Shown here piece after piece: positions 1 through 8,234 of a stretch of 37,461 nt of DNA. The stretch comes from Microvirga massiliensis (GTDB taxonomy: Bacteria > Pseudomonadota > Alphaproteobacteria > Rhizobiales > Beijerinckiaceae): contig NZ_LN811362.1 in assembly GCF_001006805.1 (NCBI RefSeq), positions 5,652 through 43,112 of the forward strand, written 5' to 3'. The notes beneath the pieces are model-generated. The model was not told the DNA's origin and ran no database searches. It worked only from the letters and a program-made list of their open reading frames with translations. How positions within the stretch are numbered: the first letter of the stretch is position 1; each line of letters starts with the position of its first letter. The position numbers were made by a program, and so were the translations under genes.

Positions 1-107
1 TGTTTGGTGGCGAGACGTTGTTGGGACCGGGTGCGTTGGGCGATTGAGGAATATGCCTGGCGCTTTGACGGAATGAGACTACCGCTGCGGGCGCGAGGGA
101 GGATCTG

Positions 108-801
108 ATGCTGGCCATTCATCCCCAAGCGCGCACCACCCCGGCCGTCCGGATCGAGATTGCCCGCTCACGCGAGCCCACCGGCGTGCTGGCCCGACGG
201 TTTGGGGTCAGCACCGAGATGATCCGCAAATGGCGCAAACGAGGCGTTCAGGAATGCCAGGATCGCTCGAGCCGCCCCCACAAGCTGCCCTGGAAGGCCA
301 GCGGCGAGGAGCGGGCGATCGTCTGTGCCCTGCGGCAGGCCACTGGCTTTCCCCTCGATGATCTGACCTTTGTGGTTGCGCATTTCCTGCCGCATCTGAA
401 CCGCGATGCGGTCTATCGCATCCTCAAGGGCCCCGCGTCCCGGATGGGCTCACCATAACGCTGTCCTCCCAGGAGAACAGCCGGACGAGACAGGCACCGC
501 AGGCATCATGCCGGATAACGGTCTCGTGGAGCGCTTCAACGGACGCGTGCAGCGCGAGGTGCTCGGGATCACGATCTCCAGCCATCGTGACGTCGAGATC
601 CTGCTCACGGGCTTCAATCAGGCCTACAACAGGAGACGCCAGTGCGTGCTCCAGGGCACCTCGCCCGAGAAGGCCGTGCGAAGTCGCCTACAGGCTACGC
701 CAGCCCTGGCCAATCGGCGCTATAAGCCGCCCAATCCAGAGGCTCTGCCCCAGGCCCTCAAGGTCGTCGCAGCCAAGGACGTCTCGCATCTGGACACGTA
801 A
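108..801 (+). pseudogene. IS481-type transposase with the catalytic middle deleted
   Basis: Two reading frames together represent one transposase. 108-458 encodes the N-terminal helix-turn-helix part (motif RRFGVSTEMIRKWRKRG) and stops at 458. From about 510 a second frame carries the C-terminal part (motif NGLVERFNGRVQREVLG, then the NxAYNRRRQ region), ending at 801. Family members are usually over 300 residues; here about 130 codons between YRILKG and the C-terminal motif are missing, including the first Asp residues of the DDE site, so it cannot be active. A good ribosome site (GGGAGGAT) precedes the ATG at 108. It marks the right-hand border of the injection-system operon in the direction of transcription. 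Exact ends of the element are not seen. Confidence 0.8.
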
Positions 802-971
802 GCTCCTCAAGCGGCCCCGGATCCGACGCCTCTTTATCCGCGGGGGAACGCGACGATCTGAGTCGGAGCATTAAGTAATCACGGTCACGCCAGTCTGCCT
901 GCATACAAAGCAAATTTACAAGTTTTTTGGCCTTCATTGAGACGACAAATTGCGCAGTCGAATGTCAAATC

Positions 972-1616
972 TCAGGAAACTCCCGAGCTGACGGCCGTGA
1001 TATCGGTTTCGGTGATCGGCGTCGACCGATCGTGCGGCATCTTCACATATGCTAGCGCCAGTGACGGATCGTCCGGGCACCGGACGCATGGCGGCAGGTC
1101 ACGACAAATATCCACTGCCAACGCGGCCTCCCGCTCCGTCCCAGATGTCTCCCACAGGATCCTGGCAACTGCTAGCGCTCGCGTAGAGGCGGCTTTCCGT
1201 TGCACCGGCGCGTGGCTCCACAGATCGCAATGCTGCGAACACATACTGTCTGACGTTCTGGCCGGTTGGAGCGCCACAATTGCGCGTGCCGCATCAGGTG
1301 GATCACGCGACCATAACCATTCGGCTATATTGACGACGACCGAGCAGCACAGCGAGACCTCGTTGCCGTGCGGCCCAAGCCCGTAGCCCGGGCAGATGCG
1401 GACTGCCCACGGCCGCCCGGTCTCGGCGGCCGGAACCACGTGCAGCCCGCACACGACTCCGGCGCCGTGCAAGAAGCGGTTGTGCCGTCGCATCAATTGA
1501 TGGCGCCACGCCTGATCGGTCGCGAGCGCATGCGCCGATAGAGGCGAGTGCGGTTGCCAGTCGACGCGCGGCATAGCGCCGGGAGGTCCGCATGCACAGT
1601 GTTTTGTATCTGCCAT
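972..1616 (-). CDS. Diverged fibre-region protein with the eCIS paralogue N-domain
   Basis: Last gene of the operon, 214 residues. Start chosen at ATG 1616, 19 bases after the preceding stop; a longer reading frame upstream would overlap that gene without matching anything. Residues 40-95 repeat the domain also found in four other genes here (RRHNRFLHGAGVVCGLHV, then PGYGL), closest to the protein at 2492-4039. It also shares the cysteine pattern (CSQHC, CVRCPDDP near residue 180) of that protein. The otherwise conserved Asp after PGYAL is Gly, and the stretch before residue 40 has lost the FFxGQLLTxxDL pattern, so it may be decaying or specialised. It ends exactly where the larger paralogue continues into its DUF11 modules. 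No family name known to me; function inferred from location only. Confidence 0.7.
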   Translation of the reverse strand: MADTKHCACGPPGAMPRVDWQPHSPLSAHALATDQAWRHQLMRRHNRFLHGAGVVCGLHVVPAAETGRPWAVRICPGYGLGPHGNEVSLCCSVVVNIAEWLWSRDPPDAARAIVALQPARTSDSMCSQHCDLWSHAPVQRKAASTRALAVARILWETSGTEREAALAVDICRDLPPCVRCPDDPSLALAYVKMPHDRSTPITETDITAVSSGVS

Positions 1617-1635
1617 GGCGCTCACTACGATCAGG

Positions 1636-2481
1636 CTAGAATTCGAGCTCCGTCGACTCGTTGTTGTTCTCAGGCGTAGGGTCGGTGATTCCCGTTGGTG
1701 GGGCGATCTTCGCAGTGACGCCCAAGTTCCTGCCTCCGCTCGCTCGTCTGATTTCCGCAGACAGCACACGACTCGTGCCGCTTTCCAGCATGTCTAATGT
1801 CCCGTTGAGGTTACACCGTGCGACGAGACCTGACGGCGGGGGGCCCAATTGTGGGTTCACAAAGATTACTCGGAATCTCACAATTTCCGAGCCTAAACTT
1901 CCAATCTCAAGCCTCAGTCTCGCGCCGAAGACTGTCGCCGGGCCCCAACTGCCGGCAGTGACGTCGATCCGCGCTCGATCGGCAGCTAAGACGCCGGTCG
2001 TGACCGAAGCCCAGAGATCGGCGCGCAGCATCTGTGCCGCAATGCCGATCGAACGCACGGCCTCATTGTTCGAGTGATCGAGATCGACGGTATTGCTTTC
2101 CAGGCTCGCCTTGGCGGTAAGCAGTCCGCTGCCGTGCGGAAAGAGCAAGAAGCGCAACCGGGCCGTCTGGTCGGTCTGCATGCTGCCGAGTTCGGCGATG
2201 AGCGGCCGCGAAGGATCGCGTTGCTTCCAGCTCCCATCCGGTTCGAACCGGGTCAGTCGCCCGACCGGGACGCCGTCGAGCGTGACGGTAAGCACTACGT
2301 TCTCGGCCTTCGCGGGTCCCTTATTGATCACCGTGAAGGCGCAGGTCACTACCCCGCGCTCCAACGACAGCGTGTTGTCGACGGCGAGATCCGCAGTTGA
2401 GCCGGGCCGCACGCCGCAACAGCAGGCGATCACCTGCTCCTGCAGCAGCGCCGTGCTGAACATCATTCGGCGAAGGGACAT
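1636..2481 (-). CDS. Protein of two DUF11-like beta-sandwich repeats, fibre region
   Basis: 281 residues, start ATG 2481, 10 bases after the preceding stop. Residues 5-23 (FSTALLQEQVIACCCG) match the middle of the upstream neighbour (FSAAMLQEQLIACCCG), and the whole protein aligns by eye with that neighbour's C-terminal half. Two repeats of DUF11/CARDB type follow, about 30-145 and 150-281, each with NNGP/NKGP-like turns and ending near residues DPTPENN. Such modules are beta-sandwich stalks in surface and adhesive proteins. There is no signal peptide, which fits a particle component that is not exported by Sec. Base composition looks lower in GC than the genes upstream. Probably a shorter copy of the second half of the 2492-4039 protein; role as decoration or fibre stalk is inferred. 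Confidence 0.75.
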   Translation of the reverse strand: MSLRRMMFSTALLQEQVIACCCGVRPGSTADLAVDNTLSLERGVVTCAFTVINKGPAKAENVVLTVTLDGVPVGRLTRFEPDGSWKQRDPSRPLIAELGSMQTDQTARLRFLLFPHGSGLLTAKASLESNTVDLDHSNNEAVRSIGIAAQMLRADLWASVTTGVLAADRARIDVTAGSWGPATVFGARLRLEIGSLGSEIVRFRVIFVNPQLGPPPSGLVARCNLNGTLDMLESGTSRVLSAEIRRASGGRNLGVTAKIAPPTGITDPTPENNNESTELEF

Positions 2482-2491
2482 GACTCCGGCC

Positions 2492-4039
2492 TCACAAATC
2501 GAACGATTGCTGGTCCGTATTGTTGCCGGGATTCGGATCGGTCGCGCCGGACGGCGGCTCCACATGCGCCTCCACCCGGACGACGGCATTGTCCCTGGCA
2601 GCTTTCTCGATGACCACAGTGAGGACCTCGTCCTGGTTGACCGCTATCGCGCCTAGCACTGCATCGAGCTGACAAGTCTGCATCCGTTGCCTCGGGAACG
2701 GGCTAGTCCAAGGACCCGTTGGCGCCCTCGCGCCCTCAGTGACCACCGTGATCGGCAGCGGATCAGACTTGATAACGAGCTTGAGGAGTGCACCAGTCAC
2801 CGCGTTCGGGCCGCCGTTGTGGACACGGACCGCGATGCGCGCGAGACCTTCCCGCCGCTCGAAATCGAGCTTGACGCCCAGGTCGGAGCGCACGGGCTCA
2901 GCGGAGCCGAGATCGAGCGAGCGGACGACCTCATTGTTGTGAGTATCGGGGTCGACGGTGTCGCTGGTCACGCGCGCCCGATTCGTCAACACGCCACGCT
3001 CGCGCATAATAGCCTGGAAGCGCAACCGTACCACTTGGCCCGGCTCCATTGCGCCAAGCGCTGCGACCAGCGGCGCCGACGGATTCCGCCTCGTCCAGCT
3101 CTGATCCGGCTCGAAGCCACCCACCTGCGCGACGGTGACACCGCCGAGCGTATCGGTCACCACGACGTTCTCGGCCCGGCTCGGCCCATTGTTGGTAACG
3201 GCGATGTCGCACGTCACCGTACGGCCGTTGCGCGACAGCCTCTTGTCGATGGCGAGGTCTGCGCTCACGCTACGGGTAGTGGCATCGCCGCAGCAGCACG
3301 CGATCAACTGCTCCTGTAGCATGGCCGCGCTGAACACGATGCGGCGATCCGTCATGTTGTCGATTTGGTCGTCTGTGATCTTGGTCGCCGGCGCGGGCGG
3401 CAGTTTGATCCGCCCGATTACGACAAAGAGATCAGGCGGCACCGGCGGGCACGGAACCGGCAATTTCTGCTCCAAGATGTCGCACAAGGTCCGATGCGGC
3501 ATCACCGCGTGCGAGGCCGGCAAATCCGACAGGCATTCGATGGAGAAGGAATCGCGGATGCGAGAAAACTCGCAGGTCTCATCGCTGCAGCCGCAGCCCG
3601 CCGGCATCGCCCGCACAGGGCGCGCCTTGCACTCAGCATACTTGATAGCGAGGAGGATGATCGTGCCCGTGCCGCCGCTCCCGGGCCGCAGGAGCCGTGG
3701 CTCGCACGGATCGGTTGCTGCCCCCGCGCTGCATTTCGCCAGATCCATGTGGACGGATTCACCGACGAAGATCTCGTCGCCCGCTTGGTCGAGCGCATAG
3801 CCGGGCTGGATGCGCAAGCGCCAGGGCTGCTCGTCGGTCGGATCGGCCACGATCGTCAACCCGCAGACCACGCCCCACCCGTGCAGGAAGCGATTATGCC
3901 GGCGCAGCTTCTCCCGCACGTGATCCTGTTCCGCTGTCAGGTCGACGGCAGTGAGCAGCTGGCCGGGGAAAAACGCGACCCGTTCAAGTCCGGCGAGATC
4001 CGAGGAACCGCATTCCCTCATCAACGTCCGGTTCGACAT
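2492..4039 (-). CDS. Modular fibre-region protein: paralogue N-domain, Cys-rich segment, two DUF11 repeats
   Basis: 515 residues. Start ATG 4039 is preceded by GGAGGG six bases upstream and follows the previous stop by 25 bases. Residues 22-95 hold the clearest copy of the shared N-domain (FFPGQLLTAVDLTAEQD, RRHNRFLHGWGVVCGL, PGYALDQAGDE). Residues 100-212 contain a cysteine cluster (CGCSDETCEFSRIRDSF, CPPVPPD). Residues 235-251 carry LQEQLIACCCG, followed by two DUF11-like repeats (260-378 and 385-513, NNGP and NGGP turns, ending DPNPGNNT). Architecture resembles an anchor domain plus an extended stalk. Lying next to the gpI-like baseplate gene, it is a good candidate for a baseplate-attached fibre or receptor-binding protein; this is inferred. 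The two downstream genes resemble its two halves in swapped order. Confidence 0.8.
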   Translation of the reverse strand: MSNRTLMRECGSSDLAGLERVAFFPGQLLTAVDLTAEQDHVREKLRRHNRFLHGWGVVCGLTIVADPTDEQPWRLRIQPGYALDQAGDEIFVGESVHMDLAKCSAGAATDPCEPRLLRPGSGGTGTIILLAIKYAECKARPVRAMPAGCGCSDETCEFSRIRDSFSIECLSDLPASHAVMPHRTLCDILEQKLPVPCPPVPPDLFVVIGRIKLPPAPATKITDDQIDNMTDRRIVFSAAMLQEQLIACCCGDATTRSVSADLAIDKRLSRNGRTVTCDIAVTNNGPSRAENVVVTDTLGGVTVAQVGGFEPDQSWTRRNPSAPLVAALGAMEPGQVVRLRFQAIMRERGVLTNRARVTSDTVDPDTHNNEVVRSLDLGSAEPVRSDLGVKLDFERREGLARIAVRVHNGGPNAVTGALLKLVIKSDPLPITVVTEGARAPTGPWTSPFPRQRMQTCQLDAVLGAIAVNQDEVLTVVIEKAARDNAVVRVEAHVEPPSGATDPNPGNNTDQQSFDL

Positions 4040-4045
4040 GTGTTG

Positions 4046-4051
4046 CCCTCC
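4046..4051 (-). promoter_or_regulatory. Ribosome binding site deciding the start at 4039
   Basis: GGAGGG on the minus strand, six bases before ATG 4039. The open frame extends further upstream into the preceding gene, but this site and the appearance of the conserved domain right after it fix the start. Confidence 0.75.
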
Positions 4052-4064
4052 GATCAAGCAGCCT

Positions 4065-5087
4065 TCAATTCGCTGTCGCCGTGAACGTGACCGTAGTAGT
4101 GGCTCCAGTAACGCTCGCCACCATGTGCTGGGTGCCGACGGCCGAGCCCAGTTTCCATTTCCCCTTGGCGAGGCCGTCGTCGTCGGTCTCGACCTGCTTC
4201 GGGGTGCTGCGTCCGCCGCTGTCCGGCACGAACTGCACGGTCTCGCCGGCAACCGGCTGTCCCAGGCCGTCGATGAGACGCACCTCGAGCGCCGTCGGGA
4301 GCGTCCTGCCGGCATCGCCCTCCTGTCCGTCGCCGCCGCGATATTCGAGGAACCGCATAGCGGTCGGCGCGACGAGCTGGCCGCTCAGGCATTGCAGCAG
4401 CTCGAACATCCGCATGCTGCCGAGCGCGAGCGGACGGATGGAGTTGTTGATGGTGTTCTGCGCCACGTCGTAGCGCGCGAGCGGCACCGCGACATCGGCC
4501 ACGTGATCGGGCAGCGCGGTGCGGACCCATTGCGAAAGCTGCGCGTGGAGCTGCACGGGGTCGGACCACGTCAGGCCCGGCAAGGTGCAGCCGGCAGGCA
4601 CGGGTGCGGGCTGTGTCACCGATCGCACAACGACAATCACGTCCTCCCGCACGGTGCCGGCCGCGCATTGCCCTGAACCGTCGCAATCGGGAACCAGAAT
4701 CGGCTGTGCATCGACGAGGCGCTCGGCGTATACGAGCGCGATCTCAGTGACGCCGGTGGTCAGGCGTGCGCCGGTTGGAACGCCGAGATCGTCGGTCGGC
4801 TGGGCGAGATCGACCAGCGTGTCTTCCGCCAGCACCAGCTCGCGTCCTACCGGATCGATGGCGAGGCCCGGCCGAATGAACCCGAAGCCCGGATTCGTCA
4901 TATCGCCGACGACGTCGAGGCCTCCTGCCGTACCGGAGGCCAACATCACGCGGTTGAGCATCCAGCGTTTGCCGTTCGCGTAAATCGCGTCCTTCCAGAA
5001 CTGATCCACGTCCATCAGTTTGCCGTAGTAGAAGTTGTTCCGTTCGAAGACGGTCGGCGCGATGCTGGCGGGTGTCGGCATGGTCAT
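4065..5087 (-). CDS. Fibre-region protein: paralogue N-domain plus C-terminal Big-1 Ig-like domain
   Basis: 340 residues, start ATG 5087 overlapping the previous stop by four bases (ATGA). Residues 14-87 show the divergent form of the shared domain (ERNNFYYGKLMDVDQF, NRVMLASGTAGGLDVV, PGLAIDPVGRELVL). The middle (90-245) has cysteines around PDCDGSGQC but no family I recognise. Residues about 255-338 form a bacterial Ig-like group 1 (invasin-type) domain: LEVRLIDGLGQPVAGETVQF, then a TDDDGLAKGKW turn and a VTGATTTVTFTATA end. Ig-like domains at the tip of tail proteins commonly bind carbohydrate or cell-surface structures, so this is a candidate receptor-binding protein; the assignment is inference. 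No signal peptide. Confidence 0.75.
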   Translation of the reverse strand: MTMPTPASIAPTVFERNNFYYGKLMDVDQFWKDAIYANGKRWMLNRVMLASGTAGGLDVVGDMTNPGFGFIRPGLAIDPVGRELVLAEDTLVDLAQPTDDLGVPTGARLTTGVTEIALVYAERLVDAQPILVPDCDGSGQCAAGTVREDVIVVVRSVTQPAPVPAGCTLPGLTWSDPVQLHAQLSQWVRTALPDHVADVAVPLARYDVAQNTINNSIRPLALGSMRMFELLQCLSGQLVAPTAMRFLEYRGGDGQEGDAGRTLPTALEVRLIDGLGQPVAGETVQFVPDSGGRSTPKQVETDDDGLAKGKWKLGSAVGTQHMVASVTGATTTVTFTATAN

Positions 5088-6331
5088 GTCTCCGGACAGT
5101 CTTGTGGTTTCGCCGCGACCGTTGCCGTACCGAGTACGGCCGGCAGGACGGCGACGGCCGGTGCCTCGGCGACGATCGCGTCGATACCGATCTGCGATTG
5201 GATTCCAATCCGCATGGAGGGCTCGATCACGCGGATCTCAAACACGGTGTGGGCCGGCTTCTCACGTTCCACGGTGGCGCGAACGCGCTCGCGTGCGCCG
5301 GGCTTGGACAGCTCCGCGCACCAGATCTCGACGCAGAAGCGGTGTGCGCGCTGCTCGAACATCGGCGCGCCGAATGGGATCCAGTCGCCGATCGTAGATT
5401 GGCCGAGCGTCGCGGTCGAGCCGACCACCGCGCCTTCCGGCACCGCGTTGGCGAGCCGCGTGTCGAAGCCGAGCCGCGAGACGCGGCCGAGTGACCACGG
5501 CGCATAGCCGATCCCGGCTTCGACAATGCGCGCTTCGACGCCCGCGTAGAGTTTGATCATCCGCCGCAGACCCTCGATGGTCCCGCGCAGGCCGTACAGC
5601 GTGAACGCTTCGGCGAGGAACGCGCGCTGCTCGCCCGCCGTCCACACGGGCGACGGTTCCGCCGCGAGCCAGCCGGAGAGCCAATCGAGCCACGCCGGTT
5701 CTCCCCCAGCCGGCGTGCTCGCCGCATCGAACAGCATAGGCAAACGATCGAGCAGGCGTTCCTGCACCTGATACTCCCTGTCGCCGAGCGCGAGGAAACG
5801 TTCGAGGAATTCCTGCGCGGCGGGATCGCGCCGGAAGATCTCCGGCAGATACGCCAGCGAGGTGTCGCGGCCATAGGTAACGCAGATCTGGTCGAAGCGC
5901 GGCGTGTCCTCGCCGGTGCTGCGCAGGAGGAGCCCAATCCAGAGCTTTTGCGCAGACGGAAGCCGGACCACGCCTTCCGTCTGATCGAGCGGCAGCGCTT
6001 GCCAGTTGTCGCTGAACGGCTGAGCCGCCGCAAGACTCGCGGCCGGTGCGGTTGCATCGGTGGCGTAGAAGATCTGCGTCCGGGTCGAGGCCGGTTGATC
6101 GAGCTTCGTGGCTTCGATCTTGAACCACGGCGTCTCCGGCAGAGCCGTCGTGAGCGGGCCGATGATCGCCAGGCCGACGCGTTCATAGACCGGCTTGCCG
6201 TCAATCATCGCGGCGACCGCGAGCGTGATGGCGCCATCGGCCGTCACCGCCACGCATTCCATCGTGCCGAGCGGCCACGCGCCGCCAGCGTTGGCGTGAA
6301 GATACCCGGAGAGGGTTACGAGCGCCGTCAT
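5084..6331 (-). CDS. Phage tail protein I-like baseplate protein
   Basis: 415 residues; start ATG 6331 overlaps the previous stop by four bases. The central part (about 165-285) has the hallmark of the eCIS/phage gpI-type family: YLPEIFRRDPAAQEFLERFL, then WLDWLSGWLAAE, FTLYGLRGTIEGLRRMIKLY and a GxGYAPW region near residue 290. In contractile tails this protein joins the J-type wedge to the tail fibres. The N-terminal 150 residues look like a beta-rich extra domain typical of the eCIS version. Placement between two fibre-domain genes supports the fibre-connecting role. Corresponding Afp/PVC component is most likely the gpI-like one; exact numbering not claimed. Confidence 0.85.
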   Translation of the reverse strand: MTALVTLSGYLHANAGGAWPLGTMECVAVTADGAITLAVAAMIDGKPVYERVGLAIIGPLTTALPETPWFKIEATKLDQPASTRTQIFYATDATAPAASLAAAQPFSDNWQALPLDQTEGVVRLPSAQKLWIGLLLRSTGEDTPRFDQICVTYGRDTSLAYLPEIFRRDPAAQEFLERFLALGDREYQVQERLLDRLPMLFDAASTPAGGEPAWLDWLSGWLAAEPSPVWTAGEQRAFLAEAFTLYGLRGTIEGLRRMIKLYAGVEARIVEAGIGYAPWSLGRVSRLGFDTRLANAVPEGAVVGSTATLGQSTIGDWIPFGAPMFEQRAHRFCVEIWCAELSKPGARERVRATVEREKPAHTVFEIRVIEPSMRIGIQSQIGIDAIVAEAPAVAVLPAVLGTATVAAKPQDCPET

Positions 6332-7227
6332 GCCTCGATCCCCATCCAGGCGACGCGCCAGCGCAGCGTCTGGCCGATGAGCCCTGGCGCAGCAATGGGA
6401 TCAACCAGAACCTGATGCGACGGCGAAGGCCACCACTGAACTCCGACCTGGATGCGATCGGGACGCGGCTCGTGCAACACTGTAATGCCCAGCGCAAGAC
6501 CCTGTCTGCCGCCGGAGGTGAAGAAGCGCGGTCCTATCACTTCCACGATGTAGCGCGGCACGGCGCGAAAACGCGCCGCTGATGTATCGACCACGGTGAT
6601 AACGCCGATCATGTTGCCGTCGGCCTGGTTCCGCCATGGATCCCAAGTGGTGCCCCCCGCCGCCGTCTCGCCCGCGAACACGTAAGGCTGCTCGGATGCG
6701 CGGGCCGAGCGCCGCACCGCGAGCGACACGAGCGCATTGAGCTGGCAATTGCGGACGCGGATTTCTGCGAGCACGAGACCATGGCCTTCGAGGATCGCGC
6801 CCGGCCGCTGCCACGAAAGGAGCGGCTCCTCGGTGAGGCGTACGGCACCGCCCGCCGTGCAGCTTCCGTCACGCACCTCCACCACGGTCTGCTGATCGTC
6901 GCTCTGCCATTGAGCGATTAGGTGATAGATCGCGTCACCGTTAACGCCGGGATTCGACGGCACCGTGAGGACGCGTGGCGTCGTCAGGATGATCTCGCGG
7001 CCCAGGCAATCGATGCCGTACCCGGGCTCGACCGTGACCACGCTGTCGCCGCGCGCGCCCGCGACGAGCAGGCCGGAGCCGATGCCCCAGGCGTGCAGGC
7101 TCCGATTGTGCAGCCAGCGCAGCTCTCGATGCGTCCGCTGCAGCTCGGCGAGATCGCGGCGCTGCAGGACCTGACCATCGAAGAACACAATCCGCTCGAT
7201 CTCGGGAATATCGGTGCCGGCGCTCAT
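6328..7227 (-). CDS. Fibre-region protein with eCIS paralogue N-domain
   Basis: 299 residues. Start ATG 7227 overlaps the previous stop (ATGA); the open frame is longer but the conserved domain begins at residue 10. Residues 12-85 match the shared domain: VFFDGQVLQRRDLAELQRTH, RWLHNRSLHAWGIGSGLLV, PGYGIDCLGREIIL. The remaining 210 residues are beta-rich with no recognised family; a run near 150-180 (LAEIRVRNCQLNALVSLAV) recalls the corresponding part of the neighbouring gene at 7224-8234 (the WRTAHDAPFANEVPL to RRLAQRA stretch). No signal peptide or membrane helix. It sits between the J-type genes and gpI, so a baseplate or fibre-adaptor role is likely but inferred. Confidence 0.72.
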   Translation of the reverse strand: MSAGTDIPEIERIVFFDGQVLQRRDLAELQRTHRELRWLHNRSLHAWGIGSGLLVAGARGDSVVTVEPGYGIDCLGREIILTTPRVLTVPSNPGVNGDAIYHLIAQWQSDDQQTVVEVRDGSCTAGGAVRLTEEPLLSWQRPGAILEGHGLVLAEIRVRNCQLNALVSLAVRRSARASEQPYVFAGETAAGGTTWDPWRNQADGNMIGVITVVDTSAARFRAVPRYIVEVIGPRFFTSGGRQGLALGITVLHEPRPDRIQVGVQWWPSPSHQVLVDPIAAPGLIGQTLRWRVAWMGIEA

Positions 7228-8234
7228 AGGTGAACTCCTGAAGCGGGAGTCGAGAAACGCAGCATCGACAGGCGCAGCCCAGCCAGCGTGAAGAAGTGCA
7301 GTGCGCTCCACTTCGGACCACAATCGGGCAGCGGCTCGATGCCCTCCCAACCGATCGCCCAACCCTTCCGGGCAAACTCCAACGTCGAGATGTCGGTAAT
7401 GGGAACCCGATACTCGAAGAAGGTCCGATCAGTCTGCACGATGTAGCCGTACTCGAGCGCCATAAGGTCTTCCGGAGTCACAACGAGCGTGGGGTCCGGC
7501 GGCGCCCCCGCCAGCATTCCGGACGTCGACGGCTGGACCTTCAACATCATGATCCTGGCGGCGTAGACAGGCAGCATTGAGAAGCCCGCATCCGTCGTGT
7601 CGACGCGTGCGATCATTTCTTGGATCGACGCCGACGGCGCATCGCGCGAGAGTTGCCAGTCCGTGGCGCCGAGATCTGTCATGCTGGTCGCGATGTAGGG
7701 GCGCGCTGCTCGCTGCGCCAAGCGACGCACGCTGGGATCGAGCGCGCCCGTTGACGCGCCGTTCGTGGCACGCAGCGCGGTGAGCGGCACCTCGTTGGCG
7801 AACGGGGCGTCGTGTGCCGTGCGCCAGACGAAGGCGGCACGCTCGATGCGCGGATCGAGCCCCTCCATCATGGGCGCATCCGTTGCCGTCGACAACGCCT
7901 CCGTCGTCACCGCGGCGGCGCAGAGAACGAAGATCGTCGACTGCGGCGTGACTGGGATATCGAGCACCATTCCGGTCGGCAGAATGAGATCCCTGCCCTG
8001 CTGGTCGATCGCATAGCCGGCCCCGACGGCGACCTGCTTGGCGCCGCCAAGTCCTGCCTCGACCGCGCGCACATCAAGACCGAGCGCGATACCCCAGGTG
8101 CCGTGCAGGCGCGCGACGTGCAGGCTCCGCAGAACCTGATCGCGCTCCACCTCGGCCTGCAGGTCAGCGGCGGTCAGTCGGTCGCCGTCGCGCCACAGAA
8201 CCCGGTTGAAGGAATGGTCCAGGATGTCGCTCAT
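7224..8234 (-). CDS. Fibre-region protein with eCIS paralogue N-domain, first of five
   Basis: 336 residues, start ATG 8234, overlapping the J-type gene's stop by four bases. Residues 10-88 carry the shared domain in its own variant: VLWRDGDRLTAADLQAEVER, HVARLHGTWGIALGLDV, GAGYAIDQQGRDLILP. The rest (90-336) is a mixed region with few recognisable features; near the C terminus it reads AIGWEGIEPLP, similar to the WRVAWMGIEA end of the next gene, so the two probably also share a C-terminal fold. No cysteine cluster. It follows directly on the baseplate J gene, which makes it the most baseplate-proximal member. Function inferred from position. Confidence 0.72.
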   Translation of the reverse strand: MSDILDHSFNRVLWRDGDRLTAADLQAEVERDQVLRSLHVARLHGTWGIALGLDVRAVEAGLGGAKQVAVGAGYAIDQQGRDLILPTGMVLDIPVTPQSTIFVLCAAAVTTEALSTATDAPMMEGLDPRIERAAFVWRTAHDAPFANEVPLTALRATNGASTGALDPSVRRLAQRAARPYIATSMTDLGATDWQLSRDAPSASIQEMIARVDTTDAGFSMLPVYAARIMMLKVQPSTSGMLAGAPPDPTLVVTPEDLMALEYGYIVQTDRTFFEYRVPITDISTLEFARKGWAIGWEGIEPLPDCGPKWSALHFFTLAGLRLSMLRFSTPASGVHL

